The notes under the pieces are model-generated. The model was given only the letters and a program-made list of their open reading frames with translations, was not told where the DNA came from and searched no databases. 64,000 nucleotides of DNA from Nemertoderma westbladi. Taxonomy: Eukaryota > Xenacoelomorpha > Nemertodermatida > Nemertodermatidae. Positions 44,251-57,683 of this stretch are shown here, piece by piece. Numbering within the stretch: position 1 is the first letter of the stretch; every line of letters starts with the position of its first letter. The translations under genes and the position numbers were made by a program. The stretch lies in assembly GCA_032718475.1 (NCBI GenBank), contig JAUCBJ010007484.1:169353-233352 (forward strand), read 5' to 3'.

Positions 44251-46172
44251 TAAACTACTTACTGCTCTTACCTTTTTAAATATAACTACTTAGAGCTGCT
44301 ACCTGTTTAAATATAACTACTTACTGCTGCTACATGTTTAAATATAACTACTTTCTGCTGCTACCTGTTTAAATATAACTACTTACTGTTGCTACCTGTT
44401 TAAATATAACTACTTACTGCTGCTACCTGTTTAAATATAACTACTTACTGCTGCTACATGTTTAAATATAACTACTTACTGCTGCTACCTGTTTAAATAT
44501 AACTACTTACTGTTGCTACCTGTTTAAATATAACTACTTACTGCTGCTACCTGTTTAAATATAACTACTTACTGCTGCTACATGTTTAAATATAACTACT
44601 TTCTGCTGCTACCTGTTTAAATATAACTACTTACTGTTGCTACCTGTTTAAATATAACTACTTACTGCTGCTACCTGTTTAAATATAACTACTTACTGCT
44701 GCTACATGTTTAAATATAACTACTTACTGCTGCTACATGTTTAAATATAACTACTTTCTGCTGCTACCTGTTTAAATATAACTACTTACTGTTGCTACCT
44801 GTTTAAATATAACTACTTACTGCTGCTACCTGTTTAAATATAACTACTTACTGCTGCTACATGTTTAAATATAACTACTTTCTGCTGCTACCTGTTTAAA
44901 TATAACTACTTACTGCTGCTACCTGTTTAAATATAACTACTTACTGCTGCTACCTGTTTAAATATAACTACTTACTGCTGCTACATGTTTAAATATAACT
45001 ACTTACTGCTGCTACATGTTTAAATATAACTACTTACTGCTGCTACATGTTTAAATATAACTACTTACTGCTGCTACCTGTTTAAATATAACTACTTACT
45101 GCTGCTACATGTTTAAATATAACTACTTACTGCTGCTACATGTTTAAATATAACTACTTACTGCTGCTACCTGTTTAAATATAACTACTTACTGCTGCTA
45201 CATGTTTGAATATAACTACTTACTGCTGCTACATGTTTAAATATAACTACTTTCTGCTGCTACCTGTTTAAATATAACTACTTACTGTTGCTACCTGTTA
45301 AAATATAACTACTTACTGCTGCTACCTGTTTAAATATAACTACTTACTGCTGCTACATGTTTAAATATAACTACTTACTGCTGCTACATGTTTAAATATA
45401 ACTACTTACTGCTGCTACATGTTTGAATATAACTACTTACTGCTGCTACATGTTTAAATATAACTACTTTCTGCTGCTACCTGTTTAAATATAACTACTT
45501 ACTGTTGCTACATGTTTAAATATAACTACTTACTGCTGCTACATGTTTAAATATAACTACTTACTGCTGGTACATGTTTAAATATAACTACTTACTGCTG
45601 CTACCTGTTTAAATATAACTACTTACTGCTGCTACCTGTTTAAATATAACTACTTACTGCTGCTACCTGTTTAAATATAACTACTTACTGCTGCTACATG
45701 TTTAAATATAACTACTTACTGCTGCTACCTGTTTAAATATAACTACTTACTGCTGCTACCTGTTTGAATATAAATACTTACTGCTGCTAGATGTTTAAAT
45801 ATAACTACTTACTGCTGCTACCTGTTTAAATATAACTACTTACTGCTGCTACCTGTTTAAATATAACTACTTACTGCTGCTACCTGTTTAAATATAACTA
45901 CTTACTGCTGCTACATGTTTAAATATAACTACTTACTGCTGCTACCTGTTTAAATATAACTACTTTCTGCTGCTACCTGTTTAAATATAACTACTTACTG
46001 CTGCTAGATGTTTAAATATAACTACTTTCTGCTGCTACCTGTTTAAATATAACTACTTACTGCTGCTACCTGTTTGAATATAACTACTTACTGCTGCTAC
46101 CTGTTTAAATATAACTACTTTCTGCTGCTACATGTTTAAATATAACTACTTTCTGCTGCTACCTGTTTAAAT
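44251..46172. repeat. 31-bp minisatellite, block 1, about 62 copies
   Basis: The unit is tttaaatataactacttact followed by gctgctacctg, 31 bp. Variants include acatg for acctg, tttctg for ttactg, and gttgct for gctgct. The first units are diverged (gctcttacct, ttagagctgct). It is interrupted by a LINE. Confidence 0.98.
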
Positions 46173-47395
46173 TTTCCCGATTTTAAACTCATTTTATATG
46201 CCGACGACAGTGCTCTTATTTTCTCTCATAAAGATCCTATCCATATTTCCCAAAAGTTAAGTGCAGTTCTAGAATCCTGTAATGAGTGGTTGGTTGATAA
46301 TAAGCTATCCATTCACTACGGTAAAACTGAAAGTATTTTGTTTGGTTCCAAAAGAAAGTTAAAGAAGGTAACTAAGTTTGAAGTCACTAGTAATGGACAT
46401 AAGATTGAAAATAAAAAGGAAGTTAAATATTTAGGCGCCACATTGGATAACTGCTTATCAGGAGAAAGTACAGTGAAAAATATTTTCTCGAAAGTTAACA
46501 GTAGGCTTAGGTTTCTATACAGAAATAAAAATAGTTTGAACACCGACTCCCGCAAGTTACTTTGCACTTCTTTAATACAGTGTCACATGGACTATGCGTG
46601 CTCTTCTTGGTATGAAGGCTTAACCAAACAGCTTAAATGTAAATTACAAGTAGCTCAGAATAAAGTAGTACGATTTATTAAAGACTACAAACCTAGGCAC
46701 CACCTAACTCCAGATGACTTTTCTGAATCTGGACTACTTAACTTAGATAGTAGAGTTAAGCAGCTACGCCTTAACCATGTGCATAAAGTGTATAATGGTA
46801 AATGTCCCAATTACCTAAAACAAAAATTCAACAGAGTACGCGATACACACTCTTACAGTACCAGAGCTAGTGCTTCAAACTTCTACCTCCCGAATTGTAA
46901 ATCCTTTGAATCTGATACTTTCTTTTTTAACGGCATAAAAAATTGGAACGCTCTGCCTAATGAAATTAAAAACCTAAATAATCAACATTCTTTTAAATCT
47001 GCAGTTAAATCTCATCTCCGTGTGCAATGTAAAAATAGGTACAATAGTCCTACAGTAAGTTATTAGTTTATTAATTATTTACTATTTATACTGTAATTAC
47101 GTTTTATAATAAATTGTTCTGTACATTACATCTTTATCGTTGAGTCGGGCATTGTCACGCTCTCGGTAAAGTTGTACATGTACATAGTGTAATTACGTTT
47201 TATATTGGTTTTAGGTTAGCGTAGTGTAATATTGTATTTGTAACCAAGTAACATAAAGGACCCCCTTGGAAATAAGCTGCAAAGCTTTAGGGGTAATCCT
47301 ATATGTTATGTTGGACAATACCTTTATACCGGTACATTGTTTGGTGTATTTGTTATTGTTTTTACATAATGTATAAATAAATCTATCTATCTATC
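46173..47395 (+). mobile_element. CR1/Jockey-type LINE 3' end nested in the 31-bp array
   Basis: It contains an intact C-terminal RT frame, a 3' UTR of about 330 bp including ggacccccttggaaataagc, and an (atct)n tail. Satellite units lie on both sides. A short duplication taaat at the two junctions is compatible with a target duplication. The RT and tail are unlike the RTE-like families; assignment to the CR1/L2/Jockey group is by general RT character only. Confidence 0.88.
46176..47066 (+). pseudogene. LINE reverse transcriptase C-terminal part
   Basis: The frame is open from the satellite junction to a TAG at 47064-47066, about 296 residues. It begins at RT motif C (LILYADDSALIF, about 46188-46223), then CNEWLVDNKLS, VKYLGATLDN, and a C-terminal domain with FNGIKNWNALPNEIK. 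Motifs A and B are missing because of 5' truncation, so there is no active enzyme. There are no stops or frameshifts within the retained part, which suggests a fairly recent insertion. Confidence 0.88.
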
Positions 47396-50300
47396 TAAAT
47401 ATAACTACTTTCTGCTGCTACCTGTTTAAATATAACTACTTACTGTTGCTACCTGTTTAAATATAACTACTTACTGCTGCTACCTGTTTAAATATAACTA
47501 CTTACTGCTGCTAGATGTTTAAATATAACTACTTACTGCTGCTACCTGTTTAAATATAACTACTTACTGCTGCTACATGTTTAAATATAACTACTTACTG
47601 CTGCTACATGTTTAAATATAACTACTTACTGCTGCTACCTGTTTAAATATAACTACTTACTGCTGCTACCTGTTTAAATATAACTACTTACTGCTGCTAC
47701 ATGTTTAAATATAACTACTTACTGCTGCTACCTGTTTAAATATAACTACTTACTGTTGCTACCTGTTTAAATATAACTACTTACTGCTGCTACCTGTTTA
47801 AATATAACTACTTACTGCTGCTACATGTTTAAATATAACTACTTACTGCTGCTACATGTTTAAATATAACTACTTACTGCTGCTACCTGTTTAAATATAA
47901 CTACTTACTGCTGCTACATGTTTAAATATAACTACTTACTGCTGCTACCTGTTTAAATATAACTACTTACTGCTGCTACCTGTTTAAATATAACTACTTA
48001 CTGCTGCTACATGTTTAAATATAACTACTTACTGCTGCTACCTGTTTAAATATATCTACTTACTGCTGCTACATGTTTAAATATAACTACTTACTGCTGC
48101 TACCTGTTTAAATATAACTACTTACTGCTGCTACATGTTTAAATATAACTACTTACTGCTGCTACATGTTTAAATATAACTACTTACTGCTGCTACCTGT
48201 TTAAATATAACTACTTACTGCTGCTACATGTTTAAATATAACTACTTACTGCTGCTACATGTTTAAATATAACTACTTACTGCTGCTACCTGTTTAAATA
48301 TAACTACTTACTGCTGCTACCTGTTTAAATATAACTACTTACTGCTGCTAGATGTTTAAATATAACTACTTACTGCTGCTACCTGTTTAAATATAACTAC
48401 TTACTGCTGCTACCTGTTTAAATATAACTACTTACTGCTGCTACCTGTTTAAATATAACTACTTACTGCTGCTACCTGTTTAAATATAACTACTTACTGC
48501 TGCTTCATGTTTAAATATATCTACTTACTGCTGCTACCTGTTTAAATATAACTACTTACTGCTGCTACCTGTTTAAATATAACTACTTACTGCTGCTACC
48601 TGTTTAAATATAACTACTTACTGCTGCTACATGTTTAAATATAACTACTTACTGCTGCTACCTGTTTAAATATAACTACTTACTGCTGCTACCTGTTTAA
48701 ATATAACTACTTACTGCTGCTACATGTTTAAATATAACTACTTACTGCTGCTACCTGTTTAAATATATCTACTTACTGCTGCTACATGTTTAAATATAAC
48801 TACTTACTGCTGCTACCTGTTTAAATATAACTACTTACTGCTGCTACATGTTTAAATATAACTACTTACTGCTGCTACCTGTTTAAATATAACTACTTAC
48901 TGCTGCTTCATGTTTAAATATATCTACTTACTGCTGCTACCTGTTTAAATATAACTACTTACTGCTGCTACCTGTTTAAATATAACTACTTACTGCTGCT
49001 ACCTGTTTAAATATAACTACTTACTGCTGCTACATGTTTAAATATAACTACTTACTGCTGCTACATGTTTAAATATAACTACTTACTGCTGCTACCTGTT
49101 TAAATATAACTACTTACTGCTGCTTCATGTTTAAATATATCTACTTACTGCTGCTACCTGTTTAAATATAACTACTTACTGCTGCTACCTGTTTAAATAT
49201 ATCTACTTACTGCTGCTACATGTTTAAATATAACTACTTACTGCTGCTACCTGTTTAAATATAACTACTTACTGCTGCTACATGTTTAAATATAACTACT
49301 TACTGCTGCTACCTGTTTAAATATATCTACTTACTGCTGCTACATGTTTAAATATAACTACTTACTGCTGCTACATGTTTAAATATAACTACTTACTGCT
49401 GCTACCTGTTTAAATATAACTACTTACTGCTGCTACCTGTTTAAATATAACTACTTACTGCTGCTACATGTTTAAATATAACTACTTACTGCTGCTACAT
49501 GTTTAAATATAACTACTTACTGCTGCTACCTGTTTAAATATAACTACTTACTGCTGCTTCATGTTTAAATATATCTACTTACTGCTGCTACCTGTTTAAA
49601 TATAACTACTTACTGCTGCTACCTGTTTAAATATAACTACTTACTGCTGCTACCTGTTTAAATATAACTACTTACTGCTGCTAGATGTTTAAATATAACT
49701 ACTTACTGCTGCTACCTGTTTAAATATAACTACTTACTGCTGCTACATGTTTAAATATAACTACTTACTGCTGCTACATGTTTAAATATAACTACTTACT
49801 GCTGCTACCTGTTTAAATATAACTACTTACTGCTGCTACCTGTTTAAATATAACTACTTACTGCTGCTACATGTTTAAATATAACTACTTACTGCTGCTA
49901 CCTGTTTAAATATATCTACTTACTGCTGCTACATGTTTAAATATAACTACTTACTGCTGCTACATGTTTAAATATAACTACTTACTGCTGCTACCTGTTT
50001 AAATATAACTACTTACTGCTGCTACATGTTTAAATATAACTACTTACTGCTGCTACCTGTTTAAATATAACTACTTACTGCTGCTACATGTTTAAATATA
50101 ACTACTTACTGCTGCTACATGTTTAAATATAACTACTTACTGCTGCTACCTGTTTAAATATAACTACTTACTGCTGCTTCATGTTTAAATATATCTACTT
50201 ACTGCTGCTACCTGTTTAAATGTAACTACTTACTGCTGCTACCTGTTTAAATATAACTACTTACTGCTGCTACATGTTTAAATATAACTACTTACTGCTG

Positions 50301-50640
50301 CTACCTGTTTAAATATAACTACTTACTGTTGCTACCTGTTTAAATATAACTACTTACTGCTGCTACCTGTTTAAATATAACTACTTACTGCTGCTACCTG
50401 TTTAAATATAACTACTTACTGCTGCTTCATGTTTAAATATATCTACTTACTGCTGCTACCTGTTTAAATATAACTACTTACTGCTGCTACCTGTTTAAAT
50501 ATAACTACTTACTGCTGCTACCTGTTTAAATATAACTACTTACTGCTGCTACATGTTTAAATATAACTACTTACTGCTGCTACCTGTTTAAATATATCTA
50601 CTTACTGCTGCTACATGTTTAAATATAACTACTTACTGCT
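47396..50640. repeat. 31-bp minisatellite, block 2, about 105 copies
   Basis: The same unit as block 1. A compound variant (gcttcatg with atatatctac in the next half) recurs six times at distances that are exact multiples of 31. The array ends at tacttactgct before tgatgatgac. Confidence 0.98.
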
Positions 50641-51197
50641 TGATGATGACTTGTTGATGATACCTCTTGATGATATTTTTTTATATTTTCATTGATAATA
50701 TGGAATGGGATCATTGACTCTCCCATAACAAAAGCACAGCATATTAATTGGGGTTTTATCGTTGATACCGCACTCAGTGTAATTTATAGTGAATGCAGCT
50801 ACTGTAGTACTCACTTGGGGCTTATTAAAAGCTAATCGGAGTAATTTATTCTCCAGTAGTTAGAGGGAAATTCCTTCCTTCCTGCAATGGCCCAGCTGTG
50901 CCATACAAGGAACACTTACCATTAGCAAATAAGTAGCAACATGTCATTTAATTATTAAAAAGGAAAATAATCAGGAAAATTATAAGATTGTTAAATAATA
51001 TGAGTAGAAAATTAGATAGTTAAATAGACCTAAAAGCGAGAAGTCATTTAATTAGTCAAGCCATTAAGTAGCCAACAAGTCATTTAATTGGTAAAAATAA
51101 AAGTAACCAGGAAATAATATGAGTAGAATAGTAGATAGTTAAATTGGCCTACCATAAAACCCTGTCTCTTTTTTAGTAACTTACTTCGAAATGGTAC
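50641..51197. other. Upstream flank of GPCR exon; ~125-bp imperfect duplication
   Basis: Sequence at about 50935-51030 is repeated at about 51060-51160 (shared agtcatttaatt, taatatgagtaga and agatagttaaat). No TATA box or initiator can be named with confidence. Confidence 0.5.
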
Positions 51198-51269
51198 ATG
51201 TTGTACAATGTTATATTATTATTAATTCTAGAATTACATTGTTGGTTGAATCAGTTTACCAAATCAAAA

Positions 51270-51486
51270 ATGTCTTATGAGAAGAACAATAACTTTTCCA
51301 ACGTTAATGATAATATGACAGAAGATTATGGAATCATAATATTATATCCATATTCGTTACCAGCAATGGTTGCAATCGGTATAGTTTTGAGTGCGTTAAT
51401 CGTTATAGCAACGTTAGGAAACATTCTCGTACTCGTCGCCATTCGAAAAGTTCGTGAGCTACATAACGTTGGAAACTACCTAATAG
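51270..51486 (+). CDS. Biogenic-amine-like GPCR, first visible exon (N-terminus and TM1)
   Basis: The exon encodes 72 residues plus one base: a short extracellular N-terminus with two N-glycosylation sequons (NFS and NMT, residues 8-10 and 15-17), TM1 with the class A GN..LV signature (TLGNILVLVAI, N1.50 = residue 51), and the first intracellular loop ending NYLI. A consensus donor (G|GTAAG) follows at 51487, leaving phase 1. Joined to the exon at 61222 it reads NYLI-G-SLACADLLV, the standard TM1-TM2 loop of aminergic receptors, closest to 5-HT1-like receptors from memory. The frame is open upstream to an ATG at 51198, so the start could be there (24 more residues) or in an earlier exon. It would sit in the plasma membrane and couple to G proteins. 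Confidence 0.88.
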
Positions 51487-51804
51487 GTAAGTTAATTGCT
51501 TTCAGTATATGGCTAATTTGATTTACTTCGCCCTTCTTAAAAAATTTCAAAAATTTTGGTTCTTTATTTTTGAAGGTTTTCATAACTGTAATTTAAAATT
51601 TAAAGCCACCTGCAGACTCCCCAACTGCTTCAGTTTCAAAGACCGCCTCCCTGTTTGTGTAGGCCCAGTTGTACTGTCTAAAAGTTACTGCGGAAACTGT
51701 AATGCTACCACACTTGTTTTATCGCAACGTCAGTTAGCAGTTGTCGGTCTGTAACACTGTCCACTGTGGCTCGACAGAACTTAGTCTTCAAGTATGTTAA
51801 AAGA

Positions 51805-52069
51805 GAGGTTTTTTTGCAGGACATTGCTTTCGCCGTGAGGACCAGCCAGTGCATAATCTTATACTTTGGCAGCCTCATGGAGTGAATAAGAATGGTGGAC
51901 AGCCCATGACTTTCTTGAGACGCATCTTAAAGGACACTGGCCTTGAAGATGCGGATGATAATAGCAAATGTCATGGGTGATAGGGAGTTGTGGCGGTGCA
52001 ATTTTGTTGACAAGCCGGCACAGCATTCTTAAAAATGCAGCGCAATGCCGCATGCCGATCCTAGTAGTA
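51805..52069 (+). mobile_element. LINE family A 3' fragment (copy 5) with target duplication
   Basis: A severely 5'-truncated family A 3' end (from tttgcaggacattgc to gatcctagtagta) in the GPCR intron. An 11-bp direct repeat, atgttaaaaga, lies at 51794-51804 and 52070-52080. About 9 extra bases (gaggttttt) lie between the left repeat and the homologous LINE sequence. Confidence 0.9.
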
Positions 52070-52193
52070 ATGTTAAAAGAATCACCCCGAGAACTGTTTA
52101 CTGTTAAAAGCCCCCGAAAGCGGTCTATCCTTTTGATATGTTTGTATTTTCGAATAAAACAAAGGGTTTAATCAAACTATAACATACCAAGCT

Positions 52194-52770
52194 ACTACTA
52201 CTGCTACTACTAGGATCGGCATGCTGCAATGCAGCTGCATTTTTAAGAATGCTGTGCCGGCTTATCAACAAAATGGCACCGACACAACTCCCTATCACCC
52301 ATGACATTTGCTAGATCATCCGCATCTTCAAGGCCAGTGTCCTTTAAGATGCGTCTCAAGAAAGTCATGGGCTGTCCACCATGCTTATTCACTCCATGAG
52401 GCTGCCAAAGTACAAGAATATGCACTGGCTGGTCCTCACGGCGAAAGCAATGTCCTGCAAAGCGGAGACGATTTTGTTCTAGTGTCAAGCTTGGGGGAAC
52501 CAATGAGACACCTCCAATGTTATATTGTGTCTGGTTGGAGGTGTGTGCATTGTACTTGACACAATGAACCCGGCGTAGCATTCTTGTGAATGTGCCATCC
52601 AGAGATTTGGTGTCCTCAGCAGTTAGAGCCCAGCATGGACTCCCATAGAGGAGTACTGGAACTACTGCTGCTCTAAATAATCGGACCTTAAGTTTCCGAT
52701 TAATTCTCGTTGACTTCCAAATCCTGGTAAGCCTATTCAAGGCTGCCCATGCCTTTCCCTTACGTATTCA
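52194..52770 (-). mobile_element. LINE family A 3' fragment (copy 6) with target duplication
   Basis: A minus-strand copy of the RT C-terminus and 3' UTR with a tact-type tail. A 13-bp direct repeat, aacataccaagct, lies at 52181-52193 and 52771-52783. The retained frame (52243-52740) is open. Confidence 0.92.
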
Positions 52771-52783
52771 AACATACCAAGCT

Positions 52784-54374
52784 AATCGCCCTAAGCACAA
52801 GCCAAAACAGAAAATAACCAAAACAATAAACCTGATTTGGCTTCCCAAGCTACTTAATACGAGTGCGGTTGATTTACACTCAAATGTTCACTTTTCACAG
52901 AGAAATAAAGCAGTTCGTCGGGAAGATCAATGTTGAATGTGAAAATATTTTAATATTGTGAATGAGAGGGTAAATTATTTGCTCTGATCTGTTGATCTCA
53001 TGCTGAATGGAGTCAGCAATATTACTGCTTCGCCACACTTGCGACTACTGTAAACCTGCAAACCGCTACTTTTAGATATCCACCTATCGTAAATTAGCCC
53101 CACCAGTAGTGCCGTACATTGGATCCTCCAACTTTCCTTCCATCGCCTCCAAACAGTGAGCTTGCGGCACCCACCCTTATCCCAACATGCTAAAGCGGGC
53201 AGTTACCGCAATGGCGTAAAACATAGCAAACAGTCAGACAGTCGAAGAAACAAAGCGTTGATTTAGATTTACTACATTGCAGCAATTATTATTAACAATC
53301 GGAAATATAAATCAAGAGTCTGATCAAGCAGTAATCATTATTCAAAGTCATAAATCACCGAAGAAAGCAGCAAATATTACAATCAACCAGTGCAAATTAC
53401 AAAGATTAAAGATGGCTACTGCTAAACTGTAAGAATGACGCAATGTCTAATTCTGCTCACATGATCAGGCGAAATCCAGGGTTGTCACAGCTGGGTTTTC
53501 GACCAACCAGTGGGCAAAAGCACATAATCGTCTTAACTTAATTTGGCGATTATTAAAAGCTTAATTCAGATGTTAATTTAGCACAAACATTGATTTATAG
53601 AGAAATGTAAATGAAAGTAGCACAAATATATATTAGATTCGATAGATATTAGGAAACGGCAAATTCATATTTTGTTTCATGGAAGTTTGCCATCGCAAAT
53701 TAATATACTAGGGTTTTATTATAAAATTTACGTAATTAAGGCTACATACTGTATAAATTGACTAAGTATAAAAATGAACTTGTGTAATTTTATTTACCCT
53801 ATCTAATTATTATTACGGTTGAGTCAGTTTCAACGTCTTATTGCTATATTATATTTTATTCCTATGATAATAAAGTAATTATATCCAAATTGTTGGCCTT
53901 TATATGTTTTATATTTTCTATACGGAAGCTTCGATTCACATCCCTTGTGAATTCAGTGTCATTGTCACATCATTCACTGCTGCCGCTGTAGAGACATATT
54001 AATATTTAAATATTGAAGCATTGAAGTATTGTATCAACTGACCCAAATCGCATTAAGGAGATGTATATTATACATATGGCGAGCCATTGGATGAAAACAA
54101 CGAAATGTGCAATATTTGTATCACTTTCGAAAAAAATAATAAATCTTTATAATGGTGCCTTCTTTGCTCTATTTTTATGTACTAGAAACTAAACAAATGT
54201 TTAAAATAATTGCTCCTCATATCCCAAACCACAGCCTGTCCTAGCAAAAGCAAATATTAATTGTTCTTTAGTGCAATTAATTTCGAGAGCAGCTGAAAGC
54301 GTGGTATCTAAATTCTAAATGCCATTCTGAATAATATAGAAATTGATATTAAACATAAGAGGCAATGCATTTTA
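52784..54374. other. Intron sequence, no gene recognised
   Basis: AT-rich unique-looking sequence within the GPCR intron. I see no exon, RNA gene or identifiable repeat. Confidence 0.5.
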
Positions 54375-54890
54375 GAGTACTTTATTCAGTAGAAGCTGTC
54401 CATCTCGTAGCGTATTAGAGAGCAGGGCGATGTCATCCGCGAAGTCGGTGTCTGTGACTGTAGTTGCCGGATATCTATCTACTACTTCTGCGTTCTTGAA
54501 GTGTGAATCCCAGGTCTTCACCCTTTGTGGCCGTCCTCATTGCGTAATCCAGTACAATTCCAAATAGTAATGGCGCCAATGTGTCACCTTGCATTTCACC
54601 TGCCAGAATAGATAATAACTCAGTTTCACCATCTGGTGAGAGTACCTGAGCTTCTGTGTCACAATATAATAATCCAATACTTCTGGTATGCCATAAGCTC
54701 TTAGGAATTCTAGCATTTTATCTCCATGGATTGAGTCGAATGCTTTCTTGAAGTCCACAAAAGTCAGAACAGCGGGAAGATTCTTTGACATAATTCCCTC
54801 AATCAGTCTCAGTAGTGCAAGTATCTGAGCTATTGTTGATATGTTTGTGAGGCGAGCGACGAAAGTAAGCGAGCTTAGCATACAGGTACC
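54375..54890 (-). mobile_element. LINE family B RT fragment, decayed
   Basis: The minus strand reads RT motif A (TFVDFKKAFDSIHGDKM, about 54770-54720), then the YGIPE block, then after frame changes motif C (DTDFADDIALLSNTL, about 54470-54425). It is related to the family B copies. It has frameshifts, and is truncated at both ends and inactive. Confidence 0.8.
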
Positions 54891-55030
54891 ACTAATTCAA
54901 TCAGTGTGTCTGTTGTTCTGTTGTGTTCAATTTTAAAAGTTAATAACTCAGCCAAATCTTAATGAAATCTATCCAAACTTGGTACACATGTTGTTTGGCA
55001 AAAGTTTAGAAATTTTCCAAGTTGAATTTG

Positions 55031-56366
55031 CGTGTACTACTACTACTAGGATCGGCATGCTGCATTGCAGCTGCATTTTTAAGAATGCTGTGCCGGCTTG
55101 TCAACAAGATTGCATCGCCACAACTCCCTATCACCCATGACATTTGCTAGATCATCCGCATGTTCAATGCCAGTGTACTTTAAGAAGCTTCTCAAGAAAG
55201 TCATGGGATGTCCACCATGCTTATTCACTCAATAAGGCTGCCAAAGTACAAGATAATGCACTGGCTGGTCCTCACGGCGAAAGCAATGTCCTGAAAAGTG
55301 GAGGCGATTTTGGGAAACCAATGAGACACCTCCAATGTTATATAGTGTCTGGTTGGAGATGTGTGCATTGTACTTGACACAATGAACCCGGCGTGGCATT
55401 CTTGTGAATGTGCCATCCAGAGATTTTGTGTCCTCAGCAGTTAGAGCCCAGCATGGACTCCCATAGAGGAGTACTGGAACTACTGCTGCTCTGAATAATC
55501 GTACCTTAAGTTTCCGATTAATTCTCGGTGACTTCCGAATCCTGGAAAGCCTATTCAAGGCTGCCCATGCCTTTCCCTTACGTATTCGAAGGTCCTCACC
55601 TGACTTCCGGATCCATGATCCCAGTTAACAGAAGTCATCCACATGCTCAAGCATACCATCCTTTGAGCTTATGCCCATCCGGTCAGAGACTTGCTGAGAA
55701 CTTTCAAAGTTAACTGTCAAAATTTTGGTCTTTCTAGAGTTAATAAAACGATCAACACTAGAAGCAGCCTGTTCTAATGAGTTGAGGAGCCGTTGGGCTC
55801 CCTCTAGTGATTCTGAGAGTACTCCTAAGTCATCAGCAAAGTCTAGATCAGTTAGGTACTTGGCAGGATTTCCTCGACTTCTGGAGCCAGTAGGTGGAGT
55901 TATCATCACCCGATCATCATTATGATGATCTAAGGACATGCGTAGAACATAGTCAACCACAATTATGACCAAGAATGGTGCAAGTGTGTCTCAATAGGAG
56001 GACACCCCATAACACTTCAAATGTTATGTGTCACCATCAACAATAGACATAAATATTGTCGAACCATCGTATACTGATCTGATTGCTGGAATAATTTCAT
56101 CAGGAATCCCATATAATGAAACTAACTATTCTGAACATACGTTAGTGAGAGACTGAATCAAAAGCCTTTAAGAAGTCAACAAAGATAACAACCAGAAGCC
56201 TGTCTTTATTTTTTGATAACTCTTAAATTATCCTTCTAAGTGTCAAAATGGGCTTTATGGTCCAACGACCTTTACGGAACCCATTCTGATTTCCGCGGAG
56301 CAGTCTCTCAATGGGATCACTGATGTGATTTAATATAATTCTATTGTATAGCTTTGCAGCAATCGA
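55031..56366 (-). mobile_element. LINE family A copy 7
   Basis: A minus-strand copy from the (agt)n tail at 55031 back through the RT to a point before motif A (ending in the SIAAKLYNR block at 56366). Motif C (FADD) is present near 55840. Several stops and frameshifts occur, for example near 55325, 55625 and 55990. The family B fragment begins at the next base, so the two are directly fused. Confidence 0.9.
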
Positions 56367-57500
56367 CATTCCGAAACACAATGTTAAAGTCATTGCTGGT
56401 GATCTGAATGCTCAAATTGGCCCAGAAGACATCAAGGGTTACACATATAACACCAGTTCTAACAGAAATGGGTACTTACTCTTAGACCTAATGGAAGAAT
56501 GTGAATTGATACCAACAAACAACACATTCGAAAAGAGTAAGGGGAAGCTATGGACCTTTCAATACCCTAATGGAACCAAAGCACAACTGGATTACATCCT
56601 TATAAACAAATAGTGGAGAAACAGCATGATAAACTGCGAGGCATACAGCTCGTTCAACCTAATTGGTTCGGACCACAGAATTGTGACTGCAGAGATCAGA
56701 CTCAGTTTGAGAGCCAGCAAACCCAGGACAAGCAAGCAAATCAACTATGACTGGGAGAAACTCAGAACTGACAATGCAGTAAAGGATGCTTACATAGTAG
56801 AAGTTCAAAACCGCTTTGAAGCACTTCAGTCAATGGGTGAAGACCAGTCCACCGATTCAATATACCAGAATATAATAAAAGCCCACAAGGAATCAGCTAA
56901 GATGCATATCCCCCAGAAACCCAAACGAAAACAGTATGTGCCATGGCAAAATTCTGAGGTTACTTGTAAGAGAGAAGATCTTAAGATAGCCTACTAAGTA
57001 AAAACCGAACAACCAACAACCGAAAACAATAACAAGGTTGAGAAAGCTAAGGATGAACTTAAATTGGCCTACAACATCAGCCAGGAAAAGTACATACAGG
57101 ATAAATTTGAAGCAATTACAACTGCTCACATACAGCAACAATCAATACTTACCTGGCGAACTGTGAATGAGATAACTGGTCGAAAAAGTTGTGCAAAGGG
57201 GCGCCTCAAAGCCGATAGTCCCGAAGAACGTGTGGAGAAGTGGAAAAATAACTTCAGCAAATTGCTTGGGCAGCCACTAAACATCGAGGTCAGCCCTACA
57301 AGGAAAATATATGACAAGACACTACCTATAGAGACAGGGGCCTTCCAACCTGCCGAACTCCAAAGAAGCATTAAAAGCATGTCCAATAATAAAGCGAGTG
57401 GATTAGATGAAATTCCAGCGGAGGTATGGAAAACAGGAGTGCTAAACAGACCATTATTGAATGTTTGCAACCGGATGTTAAAAGTTGAAACTGCATTTCA
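56367..57500 (+). pseudogene. LINE family B endonuclease to RT N-terminus
   Basis: One frame runs from 56367 with only two in-frame stops, TAG at 56611-56613 and TAA at 56995-56997. It encodes the end of an AP-type endonuclease (VIAGDLNAQIGP, then KLWTFQYPNGTKAQLDYIL, then GSDHRIVTAEI with SDH intact). The linker region before the RT follows (NNKASGLDEIPAEVWK). It stops before RT motif A, cut near a short family A fragment. The layout matches RTE-type LINEs. Confidence 0.85.
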
Positions 57501-57510
57501 AGTTGAAATT

Positions 57511-57564
57511 GCAGCTGCATTTTTAAGAATGCTGTGCCGGCTTGTCAACAAAATTGCACCGCCA
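57511..57564 (-). mobile_element. Short LINE family A 3' fragment (copy 8)
   Basis: The 54 bp from gcagctgcatttttaagaat to aaattgcaccgcca match the end of family A copies in reverse orientation. The LTR-like end of a Gypsy element begins at the next base. Confidence 0.8.
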
Positions 57565-57683
57565 TGTAGTGGTCAATGAAAGTATAATATAATTATGATA
57601 TACAAATTAATAATTGCATACAGAGATAAGGAAAGATAGTATAGTAGTGTTTTTGAATATCCCGCCAAAGTCTCTACCCTACA
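57565..57683 (-). repeat. Putative short 3' LTR of a second Gypsy element
   Basis: 119 bp bounded by TGTAG and CTACA. It lies directly beside an 18-C run that would be the polypurine tract on the minus strand, and beside the end of an integrase ORF. No partner LTR is present because the element is truncated. Confidence 0.6.

Noticed and set aside
51509-51754. Second GPCR exon just after exon 1
   Set aside because: The ORF has no transmembrane or receptor motif; the true continuation with matching phase is at 61222.
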